The notes beneath the pieces were generated by a model that was given only the letters and a program-made list of their open reading frames with translations, was not told the DNA's origin and made no database searches. Below, in pieces: positions 13,621-26,909 of a DNA stretch of 64,000 bases (its first letter is position 1; every line of letters starts with the position of its first letter). Source of the DNA: Owenia fusiformis (taxonomy: Eukaryota; Annelida; Polychaeta; Sabellida; Oweniidae); NCBI GenBank assembly GCA_903813345.2, contig CAIIXF020000010.1, positions 16,255,181 through 16,319,180 on the forward strand, written 5' to 3'. A program made the translations under genes and the position numbers.

Positions 13621-16458
13621 CACGGGTTGTATCCAAAGCCCCGTTATAATTGAGAGATCGCGAGCAAGTTCCCGCTGAAATCACGAGCAAAGTCCTTTTT
13701 ATTTAATTCATCTGGAAATATGGACCAAAAAGGTAAGAATACGCATTACTGTTCTTTGATACTTTAGGTATACTTTCAGAACAGGTATATCTTCACAAAC
13801 AATGACATGAAAGATAACTATTTTTACTGGCATGGAAGAAACGGGCGTCAATATGCACGTTTGCATAATTTACTGTTAACATATTACTTTTATGGTTAAA
13901 ATAGAGACAAGAACTACGATATACATACCTCATTATGAATATTGGACCAACATTGTATGTATTGATAAGTTTGTTTTCAAAAACATCCACTGTGGGGGGT
14001 GAAATACATCATTGAAGGTGTGCCAGTGGCCCCGCTGAAATTATGAGGAAGCCCCGCTGAAAACATGAGGAGGTCCCGCTGAAAACAGGAGCAGTTATCA
14101 CGAGTACCCGCTTCGATCACGAGGAAAGCTCATTACTATTACATAAAATATTGAGGTTCTTCAAATAAACGTGCACGAAAGACCAAGTTAAGTACTTCTA
14201 ATAATTACTGTATATATACTGTTTCATTCTAGGGCCAGGTTTCTAATGTTTCCATTCCAACTTCAAGCCACCAATGATTTCGTCAAACATTTTATAGAGT
14301 TGCATCCATATCAAAATGTATAGGAGAAAGGTGGATATTATTTCAAGAATGAACTTAATTGAAGCCTGAGGTTCAGGGTAATGAGTCTTGTATTAAACAA
14401 AGACACCCCATGTTGCAAGAAGATGAAATTTAGAGAGAAAGGAGAACCACAAAGTCTCCATGATAATTCAGGTTCTACTTTTATAATTTAACAATAACAT
14501 TTAACAATAACATTCAAGTTTTTGTTTTTAAATATTTATTAAAATAATGATGATTTGTATTCCATACCTGATAATTTTCAGGGACATATCAACCGGGAAT
14601 ATATTCCATATCCGGGCAAATATTTTTCGTATGTCCCGCTCAAACGAGGATCCGGGACATATAAATCGTATGTCCTGCATAAGCCATTTTCCTGGACATA
14701 TTGTTACGCGGTAAACACGATTCAAATATATGTCATATTCCACAATGAATATGGCATATTCACTTGTGGAGTATGATAGATTCACCTGCGGTATATGGCA
14801 TACTCACCCGCGGTGTAAGGCATATTCTGCAAGTGAGTATGACATATTCTGCGAGCATGGGGTATTTACTGAAATCAATGTATCACATATTCAATACGGA
14901 ATATGCCATACTCACCTGCAGAATACGCCATATACCACAGCTGAATATGGCATATACACCCGTATCACAAATACCACGCAACCATGAATATATGCCATAT
15001 TCCGCGTAACACATACGATGTTACGCGGAGTATGGCATACATTTATGGTTTCGTGGTATTTGTGATACGTGTATACAGTATATGCCATACTCACCTGCAG
15101 TTTATGGCATATTCCGCAGGTGAGTATGCGATATTCCGCCGTGAATATGCGATACATTGATTTCAGTGAATACCTGATAGTCACCTGCAGAATATGTCAT
15201 ACTCACTTGCCGAATATGTCATATACCGCAGGTGAAAATGACACAATGATTACCCGTTTGTTCAATCAATGCAATTGACAATTGCGTACTTCTGTATCGT
15301 GTTCTCATTGCATAGTGGGTATGCAATATACTGCAGCTGAATCTGTCATACACCGCAAGTGAATATGCCATATTTATTGCACAATATGACACATATTTGC
15401 ATCATGTTTTCCTCGTAACACGTGCGTTTAACATAACCTACGATTAATTGTTAATGATGAAATTATTTGATTATTATTATTTCGGACTCATAATCGGATG
15501 ATGTACTCCTTTGTTACTTACATCTAGCAGTTGATCCATAAATTGCCTTTTCAAATGTGTGCGCCATTGGTGCTGAATCCTCTAAGGTAGTAATATACTG
15601 AACTACAGTATAATGTAACTTCAGTGAAATATAAATATATATTGCATACAAAGAAGAACGAGTTATTTGAAACTTGTCAAAAGTCGTGGAATGGATTTAA
15701 ATCTTCTCTTGGTAAATTTCTCGATGGAGTCAGGTCGAAATACATTAAGTGAAATGGTTTTATTGGAATCATGCTTGTAGCCAGCTTTTGGTAAGGGGGG
15801 GGGGGTTGCTCGAACCGATAATAACAATGACAATGATATATGATATAGATGTGCTCTGTAGAGTATCAATAATTAATATATTTATTACGTTGGCTACAGT
15901 CGTGGCAGATTTGCAAAGTCAAATCGGTCTTCACTCCATTTTAGAGAGCCACTTGCTCCTGATTTCAGCGGGACCTCCTCATGTTTTCAGCGGGGCCTCC
16001 TCATGTTTTTAGCGGGATCTTTAGTTTATTGCTCATGGTAGAAGCGGGGCATCAAGGGATATGCTAAAATTGAAATATATAATTTTTTGTGAAACTTTAG
16101 GAAGTGAAACTCACAATACCTTCATTTCATATTACTATGACCATTTCAACTGAAGGGCAATGACCTTCTTCAGCTATAAAATATAGAAATATATAGATAA
16201 AGATTCAAGATGATACATTCTCTCTCCAATTATCGAATAACAAAACTCAGAACATCAGCTCGTGATCCTTTTTTGCAGAAGTTGCTTTTTAGTATCAATA
16301 CCATGTAATAATTGAGTAAAATTAAATGAAAACGCTTTTTATAACATACAATTTAAGTAAACAAAAGATAACCCTTCTTTTCTTTTAATTGCTCGCGATT
16401 TCAGCGGGTATTTGCTCGCGACTTCTAAATCATAGCGGGGCTTTAGATACTACCCGTG
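13621..16458. mobile_element. 2.84-kb TIR element, TSD TGATT
   Basis: Target duplication TGATT at 13616-13620 and 16459-16463. The empty site (CATCCTGATTGTTCAGG) is present in copy B near 26003. Ends: CACGGGTTGTATCCAAAGCC at the left and, as complement, CACGGGTAGTATCTAAAGCC at the right. Subterminal blocks of CCCGCTGAAA...GAGGA recur at 14030-14110 and inverted at 15965-16020. No transposase recognised. CAC termini with a 5-bp duplication are compatible with the Transib superfamily, but that is a weak inference. Confidence 0.85.
14704..15418. repeat. Palindromic array of TATGCCATATTC / CACCTGC motifs
   Basis: Outer inverted ends TTACGCGGTAAACACGAT and, as complement of the right end, TTACGAGGAAAACATGAT. 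Inside, short units pairing GGCATATTC or GGCATACTC with CACCTGCGG or its complement GCAGGTGAGTATG recur more than ten times. A second, nested palindrome is centred near 15013. Overlapping ORFs on both strands here are by-products of the repeat. Confidence 0.8.
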
Positions 16459-17361
16459 TGATTGTTCAGGTAAAACGCCTACCTAATCTGAATGTCACTT
16501 TAATGGTCAAATGTTTCACAAACATTGTAAACATATAGATTCGAATATACTGTTAGTTCATACATTACTTCGATGACATGATTGTATCTGACAGTGATGG
16601 TAATGAAACTGAAAGTCAAGGATAAGTAATAATCAGGATCAATAAATGGGTATTGAATTTAGGTTGATAGACATGCATTAGATGAGGCTTAAAGGCCTTA
16701 AAGCTCTGGATAGGTTATACGAGAAAGCAAGTCCTATTTCATTATAGTCCATTTGTCACTCCTATACATCCAATAGTGAACCTAGAAATTGTTAAAAGTA
16801 CGATGTTTTATGGTCGATATTCTCAAATCTTTAATATCTGGTTTGATGTGTAGTTTATTCGGATGTAAATCAGTGTTCCATCAATTATAAGTGCAATATA
16901 GTAAATGCAATTAATTTTATCACCCTTGAGATGTATTGGAAAATTTAATCGGGGGAATATTTTACGTTCTCTGAACTGCTTTACTTGTAGTGATTTATTG
17001 AGTCGTATCATGATTTACTTCTACAATAAATAAAAACAAAGAGGGGTTACATCGCCCTTAAGAAATGAACTGACAATGTGAACATATTGTACTCATCGAA
17101 AATCACCATTTACACCCATTATATCAAATCCGTTATCCTTAAGCTACCTTTAATGTTGTAGATATGCGCACATATGACATACACCTGTGTTAGAGAAATT
17201 ATAACTTTATGCAAAAACTATTAAATCAGTATGGGTGACATAATGTTATTTTCAGACAAAATCAATTTCATTTCCCAGGATTAATTGAGCAATCGAATAT
17301 TTCAAGGAGGATTGGCTCCCAGGATCGCAACTCGATATTATGGAACTTAGGCTAGCATATA

Positions 17362-18984
17362 CACCTGGGTATAGTCTGTCACGTGACTTCATGGATGACG
17401 TGTGCGCGAGTGATTCGCATTTTCTTTCGCTTGAGGTTTGTAATCACACTTTTTACATGTTTTAAGATTTTGTATCTCTGTGAAACTTGTCCCGTACCAT
17501 CAATGTCTGAAGACGATCTAATTCACCAAATATCTCATCCAAGCGTGTCCCGGTTAAAGAGAAATTCGCACTTTTGTGTCTCGCAAAATGACGTGTGCGC
17601 GAGTAAATCGAATTTTACGAAGGATGGGTGCGCGAGTCTTAAATATTTTTATTCACTTGAGACAATTCTGCAAGCTAAGGCAGAATACAACTCACGTGAC
17701 ATTTGTTTTTGTCATCTTAAAGTAGTATGTTAAAGAATAGTTTGCTATTTTGTAGATGTTTCATGTATGGCACATACATGCCTACGTTTAATGACAATAA
17801 ATGTTTTGAAATAGCTTGTAGGGCTGTCCGGCATTGCAGGTGAATTAAAATTTGAACCAAAAATTGAATTAAATTTTTGGCGGTCTCATAAAACCGGCAG
17901 CATATTCATTTATTGACATCCCATACAAGGGGGGGGGTCAGAGTTGTTATGTGGTTACTCGGCATCCGCCACGATCAGAACCATGTAAGGAATAGTAAGG
18001 GGAAGCCCATGATACCAAGTAATATCAAATAATTATAGGAGCTTCTAACTTCTTCCGCATCCCCACCCTTGGTATACGCAGCTGACGAAATGGACCGGTA
18101 TGGGTCAAAAGCTGGACCTGTACGGGTGAACTTTGGGGGTACTTAAAATCATTCGGAGGGATCATATATTTCAACTTAGATACGAAGAAGTCAATATTGA
18201 GCAAGTTATAGCTGTTTTAAATTCAAATAAAACCGTTAACCCGTACCGGTCAAGCTTTTGACCCGTACCCGTAGGGTGGGGATGCGGAAGAAGTTAGAAG
18301 CTCCTATAATTATTTGATATTACTTGGTATCATGGGCTTCCCCTTACTATTCCTTACATGGTTCTGATCGTGGCGGATGCCGAGTAACCACATAACAACT
18401 CTGACCCCCCCCCCCCTTGTATGGGATGTCAATAAATGAATATGCTGCCGGTTTTATGAGACCGCCAAAAATTTAATTCAATTTTTGGTTCAAATTTTAA
18501 TTCACCTGCAATGCCGGACAGCCCTACAAGCTATTTCAAAACATTTATTGTCATTAAACGTAGACATGTATGTGCCATACATAAAACATCTACAAAATAG
18601 CAAACTATTCTTTAACATACTACTTTAAGATGACAAAAACAAATGTCACGTGAGTTGTATTCTGCCTTAGCTTGCAGAATTGTCTCAAGTGAATAAAAAT
18701 ATTTTAGACTCGCGCACCCATCCTTCGTAAAATTCGATTTACTCGCGCACACGTCATTTTGCGAGACACAAAAGTGCGAATTTCTCTTTAACCGGGACAC
18801 GCTTGGATGAGATATTTGGTGAATTAGATCGTCTTCAGACATAGATGGTACGGGACAAGTTTCACAGAGATACAAAATCTTAAAACATGTAAAAAGTGTG
18901 ATTACAAACCTCAAGCGAAAGAAAATGCGAATCACTCGCGCACACGTCATCCATGAAGTCACGTGACAGACTATACCCAGGGTG
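17362..18984. mobile_element. 1.62-kb foldback element, arms about 710 bp, TSD ATATA
   Basis: Left arm 17362-18070 and right arm about 18276-18984 are near-perfect complements, loop about 205 bases. Starts CACCTGGGTATAGTCTGTCA, ends with the complement. TSD ATATA at 17357-17361 and 18985-18989. The empty site AGCATATAAAATCG is in copy A near 9731. An identical ORF of 116 codons or more lies in each arm on opposite strands, without recognisable motifs. Confidence 0.9.
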
Positions 18985-19068
18985 ATATAAAATCGAAACG
19001 CCAACCTATACGCATGACGAATCGCCTATATAAATACATCGCTTAAATAGTTTCCGTATTTTCCTAAT

Positions 19069-19252
19069 TTCAAAAAATGAAAACGTCAAAATGTAGTTGT
19101 TTTCTGAAATTATAGCCAAAAATGAAAACGTCAAAATGTAGTTGTCTTCTGAAATTATAGCCAAAAATGAAAACGTCAAAATGTAGTTGTTTTCTGAAAT
19201 TATAGCCAAAAATGAAAACGTCAAAATGTAGTTGTTTTCTGAAATTATAGCC
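19069..19252. repeat. 45-bp minisatellite, four units (copy B)
   Basis: Same unit as at 9822-9956 with one extra unit. One unit has TCTTCT in place of TTTTCT. Confidence 0.9.
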
Positions 19253-22200
19253 GACTAGACATGTAGAAATTCAAAATAAACAGTCCAAAGGACTCAACCA
19301 ATATCTCGATCATTCTATAGTAGCATTCAAATGTTAAAGTGAACAAAATGGCGGATATTTGGATTCCAATTTTGTAATCACGACATGCCCATATATGCCA
19401 AAAAATATCGATGTTGCACTCTGGGAGCCAATCCTCCTTGGAATGTATCATGAGGTTTGTGGTATCGCACTGATCGTATAAATTGCCTTTCCTGGTTTAG
19501 ACGCATGGTACGGATGAGGGCCATTGGACAATCAAGAATACGAAAATATTAGTTTTTCACACTCAAACCTCACATCTCAACTCTAGTATATTGAAGCACT
19601 GTAGTTACTAAAGAGCTAAATTAAAGCCAAAGTTAATGTGCTCTTGTCATTTTCCCTTTGCGGTTGGTCGTGAGAAGTTGATCTACCTGCCAACGTAAAT
19701 GTTACAGGTTCAAAGATTTACCATATAATGCTTCCCGCGTGTCTGAGCTGATAATATACTAGACAATGGAATGGATTTCATTAATCACTTTCGAAGATTA
19801 GAGCTGATGTATGTTTCCTCCTTAGCAAACTTTTGTTTTCCACACCATGGCATTTTTTCCTTTTTATGTCACCATCAAGGTGGCATATTGTTATGGTCTC
19901 AAACTTTTTTCTAGACGGTTGCCGTAACAAATTTCTTGTAACAACTTCCAATAACTCAACAAATACTGTTTAGACTGGCTTCAATGTCTTTCAAAATCAT
20001 CTACAAGTTCTCAGAAGTTCAAATCTAACTTTAGATTTCAGATTTGACCTTCAGTGACCTTCTCAAGATAAAGTTGCTTCAAATTGACTAATTTTTTTAG
20101 TCATTTACACGTTCTCGGGAAGTTTAAAGATAACTTAAGATTTTAGGCCTTCAAAGACATTCTCAAGATAATAAAAGTCAAAAAGGCTTTTTGGAACTTG
20201 CTTCAAATTGACCAATTTTTAAAAATCGGACTTTTGAGATTTGACCTTCATCTGTTACAATTGATTCACTTTTGTAACCATTTACAGGTGGTGGCATTTT
20301 ATCATGTTAATGCCATGGTCACGTTGATCTACAAAATGCAAGGAAGATACTTGAATATGTCATTGCTGGATGTGTACATTATGCATCCACCCAAATTGTG
20401 CTTTTTTAATCCCCAAAAATGTTCAAAACAAGAGACATCATAAATTATTATAACATTATCTAGCTAGCAACTGTATGATTGATCAAAACCGGGTCGCATG
20501 TCATGGGATATCTGGCTGTATTCAATGGCCATGCTAATCAGATAAGACAACTGTTAAATGTCTAGCGATATCCCTCGTACCCTTGAAATTAGTTTTCGCT
20601 CAGTACAAGTCAAAATGGCAGACGAGAAAAATTTACACAAATTTCTGACGAAGAAAAGCTAAAATCAATTGAATGTGTACACACAAGTACAGAAAAATCA
20701 TCTGAATAATGATTAAAATTCTTGTTGATTGGATGGAGGAAACAGGGAACGATATGGTATTCGAATGCCATAGAATCAATAGACTGTGATATGATATAAC
20801 AAATATTTCACTCTACTTTCGGTGAATACCTGTGACACCTTCACAAAGCAATATTCCACTAGCCCTCTGGGATTCGTGGAATAACACCTGTAAAAGATGC
20901 ACATGCATTCACCTCAGGAGAGTGGGATATTTGTTCAATATCCTGTCTTCAGGTGAGTCTATTTGTAAATCGAAGGTAACTTTTCGAAAAAGCATGATAA
21001 CACTCATTAATGCTGCGTTTTTGAATTGCCCGCGGCAGTGGTGCATTACGTAATAGGTAATGAGATTTCCCCCTAGGTATCAAGAAAAAGAACAAAAAGT
21101 CCCGTGCGCAAATTACATGAAAACGTGTGAGAATGTAATTTGCAACGCATGGCTCATCGTTCTTTTTCTTGATACCTAGGGGAGAATACTTATTACATAT
21201 TATGCAATGCACTCGCCAGCGGGTAGTTCAAAAACGCAACCTCAATCACTGCCTCTATCCTATTGTATGCCGCTATGTTTTATCAGTGTAAAGTATATTA
21301 TTAGCTGCAATTCATGATCAGTTCCTCACCCTATGTTTGACAGATTTTACATTGGACAATGCAAAAATGTGCACTTATTATATAGATCGATATTATTTTC
21401 CACTTACCTAGCCAACCGTTCAAAGTATCCTATTGTTTTTTATACGGAGTGACCCAAAAGATGCAACCCATTAATTTTAGAATACCTCTTGTATGAAAAG
21501 AAGGTTCAATGGAGCAAATTCGTTCATGAAGTATTTACCACATTCGCATTAACGATCATTTCATCATTTGGACAAATAAAGTGTTTAAATAGAATATATC
21601 ATTGATAGAATTCACGAAAGCAAATTGCATAAATGTCTCAAAAAGGTCAGTGGCGAAGAGAGAAATCCCAAATTCAGATAAATTACTTTTGACCATAGAT
21701 ATTTATAAAATGAGGTATTTTTGATAAATAATTGAAATGCAGGTCCCAGTTGAGGTACATATATGTAGGTAGGTAAATGCTGCTTGTTATGTTTTCAAAT
21801 TCTATTTTTCGAACGTTGTTACACAGTAGATTATTTATAAGTACACCTCTGTTTGCTCCACTTAAAATATTGTAGGAGGCATTTTGGTCACCCTGTATGT
21901 ATTGAAAGGTGTCCTATTGCAGCTGTTCACATCCATATGTTTATGACACATACATTTCAAGGACATATCACACATTTGAAAATAGTAAGCACAAAGAAGC
22001 TTATATTTTTAAAGAACATTGTACTTTAAAGGTTGTGTATCACTGGTGATCCGCTCGATTACGCTGGTTACCGAAACGGTTCGTTTCGGTAACAAAATGG
22101 CAGAACGTCGAAGGTACAATTTTTCTCTTTCCCTTATTTCTGCGTTGTAGGCGGAATCCCCACGACATTTCACACAAACGTGTATCAGGATCATATGTTT

Positions 22201-22873
22201 TAGAAAATGTACATGTTTGCGAATCAATAGCCCAGAAGATAACAGAATCGTCGAATTAATTCCTCACTTAAGTTACATAAACGGTATGGGTTAAAAGTGC
22301 AAATCTTATCTGTTTTTCGAAATTCCGTTTATTTAACTTAAGTGAGGAATTAAATCGACGATCCTGTTGTCTTCTGAACTGAATTTGTTCGCAAATATGT
22401 ACATCATACTGATACACGTTTGTGATAAAAATGTCGTGGGAAGTTTTAAAGGTTACAATGACCCCTTCTTTCAGCAATTTCCAACGTTTTCTAAGTCCTT
22501 GTATACATCCTTTAATTCTCTGTTATGGCTGTGGGTGGAAACTGGAACGTATAATCAAGGTTTGAATCAGAGAAGGCCGGATATTGAATGAAGCAGATAA
22601 ATAGGATGAGACAAAGACCACGGATTATGAATTGGCTTGATAATACCGTCATAAAAAGGTTACTGGCGCGCTATAAATCCTCGTTCAATGGGTACTACAT
22701 AACATCTTTATATTTTAGTAGTTTTACATACACTCTTGTTTTCCTGTATCTTCGGATGCAGTGTATGATTTACAGAACCATTTATTAAATTGTGACAGCT
22801 AAGTTCAATAAACATACAAATGAACTTAATTCTTTCTAAAAATTATTGCCACTATGAGAGTTGTTCAACAAAT

Positions 22874-25671
22874 CGTCGCATGAGAATAACTTTGTACTAT
22901 CTCACATTTTTACGGAACTGAGAAATCAAGGTTTGAAAGTTTAGAGGTCTGTATCTTACTTAGTATATCTTATATGAAATATCATACCTTGAAACAATTT
23001 ACAAGATCCTTTTTTAAAACTATGGAAATGGAGTTGATACAATTTCCCACCGGAATAACAGCTTATTTCTAATTTCAAATTGTCATATCTGATATCAACT
23101 GTTTCAACCAATCAACTCTCTGCGAATTGGTCATGTGACTTGCAAAACTTGGAGTTATAACAATCTTATATTAAAACAAAGTATGCCAATATGCGTGTTA
23201 TTGTATCTAGAATGAAAAATAATGTTTTGCTTTGTAAAAAAATCTTCAAAAACCAAAGAATATTATTTAATAAAATAAAGAAAATTCAATTTATAAAACT
23301 TTAAAATCAATTTCTCAAATAAGTACAATTATTTCTTAATTTTGGAATCTCAGGACACCCTTCAAAAAGAATTTATTGCCTTTGAAACTAAGGCAGAAGT
23401 ACAATGCATTGAAACCAATGATGCCAATACGGTCCCCCACATATTTCCCTCGGTATAAACCCTGTAGCCTAAACCTCCCAGCACATTACAATGTAGCCCC
23501 TAAGGGCCGGTCCGCTGGTTATTATCAGGTTATTTTTGATACAGACCAGTTGATTTTTCACTGGGTATAGGAGAATAACATTGCAACTGGTCCGTAATTC
23601 CATTTAGACCAGCAGGTTTCAGATCCTTAGGGCCTAAGACATAACCAATTTTTATTACATGCACATGGAAGAAATTTGAAAATAGAAAAATAATTTCTAA
23701 TTCATTTTAGATTAATGAAAGTGATGAAACCTCGATTTAGGTAATCACATTTTGTTCGTTGGGATGCAGCTATCATTATCCATTCATTTTCTGTTGTTTG
23801 CTACTCTGTGGAGTACAATTGGGAATTGAAGCAATTGTAGAATTGGAGACGAAGAGTGGCTCTTTGTAAAGAAATTGAACCAATTTGTTACTTTTCCAAA
23901 ATAAAATGTAGATGATCTAAAAACAATGATCCCAAAAATGCAAAAGAAAGGACAAATCTGAAAAACATACTAGTAATAAAATAACTAAAAAGATCCCAGA
24001 TGTTCAGTGAAAAGCGCAAAGTAAATCATAGATGAAGAGAAAATAAAATAAGTGTTTTAAGGGACTATACTAACATAAAGATAACTCCTTATTGATATAG
24101 TGTATGGTCAGTAAAAGTTAAAGCTAGTTTAAATAGATTTAGCTTTTTTCCACAAACTATAAAACATCATTTTGAAAGAGATTTCAATAGTATACAGACA
24201 GCGATTGCCTTTGAGCAATGTAGTGCAAAATATGACAGTTACTATTTGTTTTGATTACTATATCTAGTATATAACCTATCATTATGCACTCTATTTGAAG
24301 AAACAAATAAGTAGTCTTTCATTTTCAACATTTAATGATGACAGCTTCGTGTATGCATTTCTATTGCATTTGGCCATTCAAACCCCTATAAGACCTGGTA
24401 GCAGGGAAGGGTACTTTTGACTGCTCACATGATCTAATTAACTGGTCATTTGTACTTTTCATCTTCCCTGGTAGCAAGGATTTAGGTTTTCGAGGAAATT
24501 AGTAATTCCATTTCATATCATGTGGCCATGAATAATCCAATGGGCATCCATAATACAAAGAGTTGCTGGAATTACACCACAAAATCCGCTAAAACGTTTT
24601 ATTGGAAGACGCTTTACAAAATCGCCATTCTGATTACACCAACATTTCTAAAGCGTCTTAGGAATTATATTTTGGAATTACACCTGTTTTTTCTAAAACG
24701 CCTTTCGTGCACTTTTAACGATGTAGTTATGGATAATATCCAGCATACATGTATGTGTACATCTCCTGTATTCTTTTTGCATCTAAGACAAAACTGATCT
24801 TCCATAATTTGATTAAAAATGCATGACATTGCATAATTTTTATTTATCTTTTATTAATTATGAGAAAACATAAAAAAAAGAAATTGATTTCGATGTGACC
24901 TTGCGACCAACATCCATTTTTCAATTTAGATATAACCAGATAGCAGCATGAAATGATTTCTTATTTCGTTTAGGGCAAATGTTAAAAACTAGTAAAAACC
25001 TGGCTAAGGCGTCTTACAAAACCCGATCGGTATTACACTGCACACTTAAAGCGCCTAACGACTTATGCCGTTTACTAGTGACAAGGGTTCTTGGAGTTTT
25101 AGAAAAGCGCTTTTGTAAAACCGCAATCGTGAATACACCTAATTCTTAAACCTGGTTAAAACCGAAGAAGCTTTTGTAAAACGCCATGTGTAATTCCAGC
25201 AAGTAATTGAGGGAATATAATTTGAATATGCATGGGATTACACATACTGTATCATTTTATTTTTTTGATCTACTTGTAATAGTTCTAAAACTAAAACATG
25301 AAAGGCCAGGCATGCAAACTGGCATGGTATTGTGTTACAAAACATTATTTCATTCTAGATACAATAACATGCATATTGGCATACTTCGTTTTAGTATAAG
25401 ATTGTTATAACTCCAAGTTTTGCAAGTCACATGACCAGTTCTTAGAGAGTTGATTGGTTGAAACAGTTGATATCAGATATGACAATTTGAAATTAGAAAT
25501 AAGCTGTTTGTCTGGAGATGGTACAATTTCACACTGAATTCTAGCTTAATGAGAGGAAATTGAGATGGGGCATGTATCTGAGATGAAAGCCTGTGTTTCA
25601 AATAGTAAAATTCCATGTCTATCTCAATTTTTTGAAAATGGCAGTTAGTACAAAGTTATTCTCACGCGACG
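22874..25671. mobile_element. 2.8-kb TIR element, TSD AAAT
   Basis: TSD AAAT at 22870-22873 and 25672-25675. The empty site CAACAAATACTAA is in copy C near 28589. Ends CGTCGCATGAGAATAACTTT and complement CGTCGCGTGAGAATAACTTT. The inverted similarity continues, with gaps, to about 23220 and 25350. No transposase found, and interior ORFs lack motifs. Confidence 0.85.
24563..25202. mobile_element. MITE nested in the 22874-25671 element
   Basis: Inverted ends TTGCTGGAATTACAC and GTGTAATTCCAGCAA. The interior repeats a loose AAAACGCTTTTGTAAAACC..ATTACACC motif on both sides (24590-24720 and 25005-25190). Confidence 0.7.
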
Positions 25672-26909
25672 AAATACTAAAGCAAATCTTCTCATTTTAA
25701 TATGGTAATAAGTTAATCAAGCTGAAATTTTTCTTGGAACATTTGTATTGGTATTTATTGCACGGCCCTCGTATTCTTGAAATAAAAGTCAAAACTCAGT
25801 TGTTTCGAATTAAAAGAGGTATGATATTTAATTCAGAAATAATAAATTACTTGAAGTCGTCATTGTCACTTCATTGAAGATGTATTCGTATATTCTATCG
25901 AGACATTATATGTCTAGCTTCAAAACAGTTCTGCAACTAAGTCAATGTTTTTCTTATTGCAATCTTTTTAAACAATACATCCAATGTACTTGGTATATTG
26001 CATCCTGATTGTTCAGGTAAAACGCCTACCTAATCTGAATGTCACTTTAATGGTCAAATGTTTCACAAACATTGTAAACATATAGATTCGAATATACTGT
26101 TAGTTCATACATTACTTCGATGACATGATTGTATCTGACAGTGATGGTAATGAAACTGAAAGTCAAGGATAAGTAATAATCAGGATCAATAAATGGGTAT
26201 TGAATTTAGGTTGATAAACATGCATTAGATGAGGCTTAAAGGCCTTAAAGCTCTGGATAGGTTATACGAGAAAGCAAGTCCTATTTCATTATAGTCCATT
26301 TGTCACTCCTATACATCCAATAGTGAACCTAGAAATTGTTAAAAGTACGATGTTTTATGGTCGATATTCTCAAATCTTTAATATCTGGTTTGATGTGTAG
26401 TTTATTCGGATGTAAATCAGTGTTCCATCAATTATAAGTGCAATATAGTAAATGCAATTAATTTTATCACCCTTGAGATGTATTGGAAAATTTAATCGGG
26501 GGAATATTTTACGTTCTCTGAACTGCTTTACTTGTAGTGATTTATTGAGTCGTATCATGATTTACTTCTACAATAAATAAAAACAAAGAGGGGTTACATC
26601 GCCCTTAAGAAATGAACTGACAATGTGAACATATTGTACTCATCGAAAATCACCATTTACACCCATTATATCAAATCCGTTATCCTTAAGCTACCTTTAA
26701 TGTTGTAGATATGCGCACATATGACATACACCTGTGTTAGAGAAATTATAACTTTATGCAAAAACTATTAAATCAGTGTGGGTGACATAATGTTATTTTC
26801 AGACAAAATCAATTTCATTTCCCAGGATTAATTGAGCAATCGAATATTTCAAGGAGGATTGTCTCCCAGGATCGCAACTCGATATTATGGAACTTAGGCT
26901 AGCATATAC

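Larger units (their letters stand above)
9196..16821. repeat. Tandem ~5-kb unit, copy A
   Basis: Opens with CTCAAATCTTTAATATCTGG, which recurs at 16822 and 26369. About 4.8 kb once the 2.84-kb insertion at 13621-16458 is removed. Contains several small MITE-like hairpins shared with copy B and no recognisable gene. The short ORFs conserved between copies A and B lie in those hairpins or differ by frame-shifting indels (for example at 11445). Confidence 0.85.
16822..26368. repeat. Tandem ~5-kb unit, copy B
   Basis: Near-identical to copy A over most of its length (for example 20480-22870 against 10900-13290). It carries two private insertions, a 1.62-kb foldback at 17362-18984 and a 2.8-kb element at 22874-25671, leaving about 5.1 kb of unit sequence. 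It lacks the 13621-16458 insertion of copy A. Confidence 0.85.

Noticed and set aside
14528-15278. Five overlapping ORFs on both strands
   Set aside because: By-products of a palindromic repeat array without stop codons in its unit.
17383-19004. ORF of 116-130 codons repeated on both strands as a real gene
   Set aside because: It is the mirror image carried by foldback arms; no motif, no splice context, and low-complexity repeats of GACGTGTGCGCGAGT inside.
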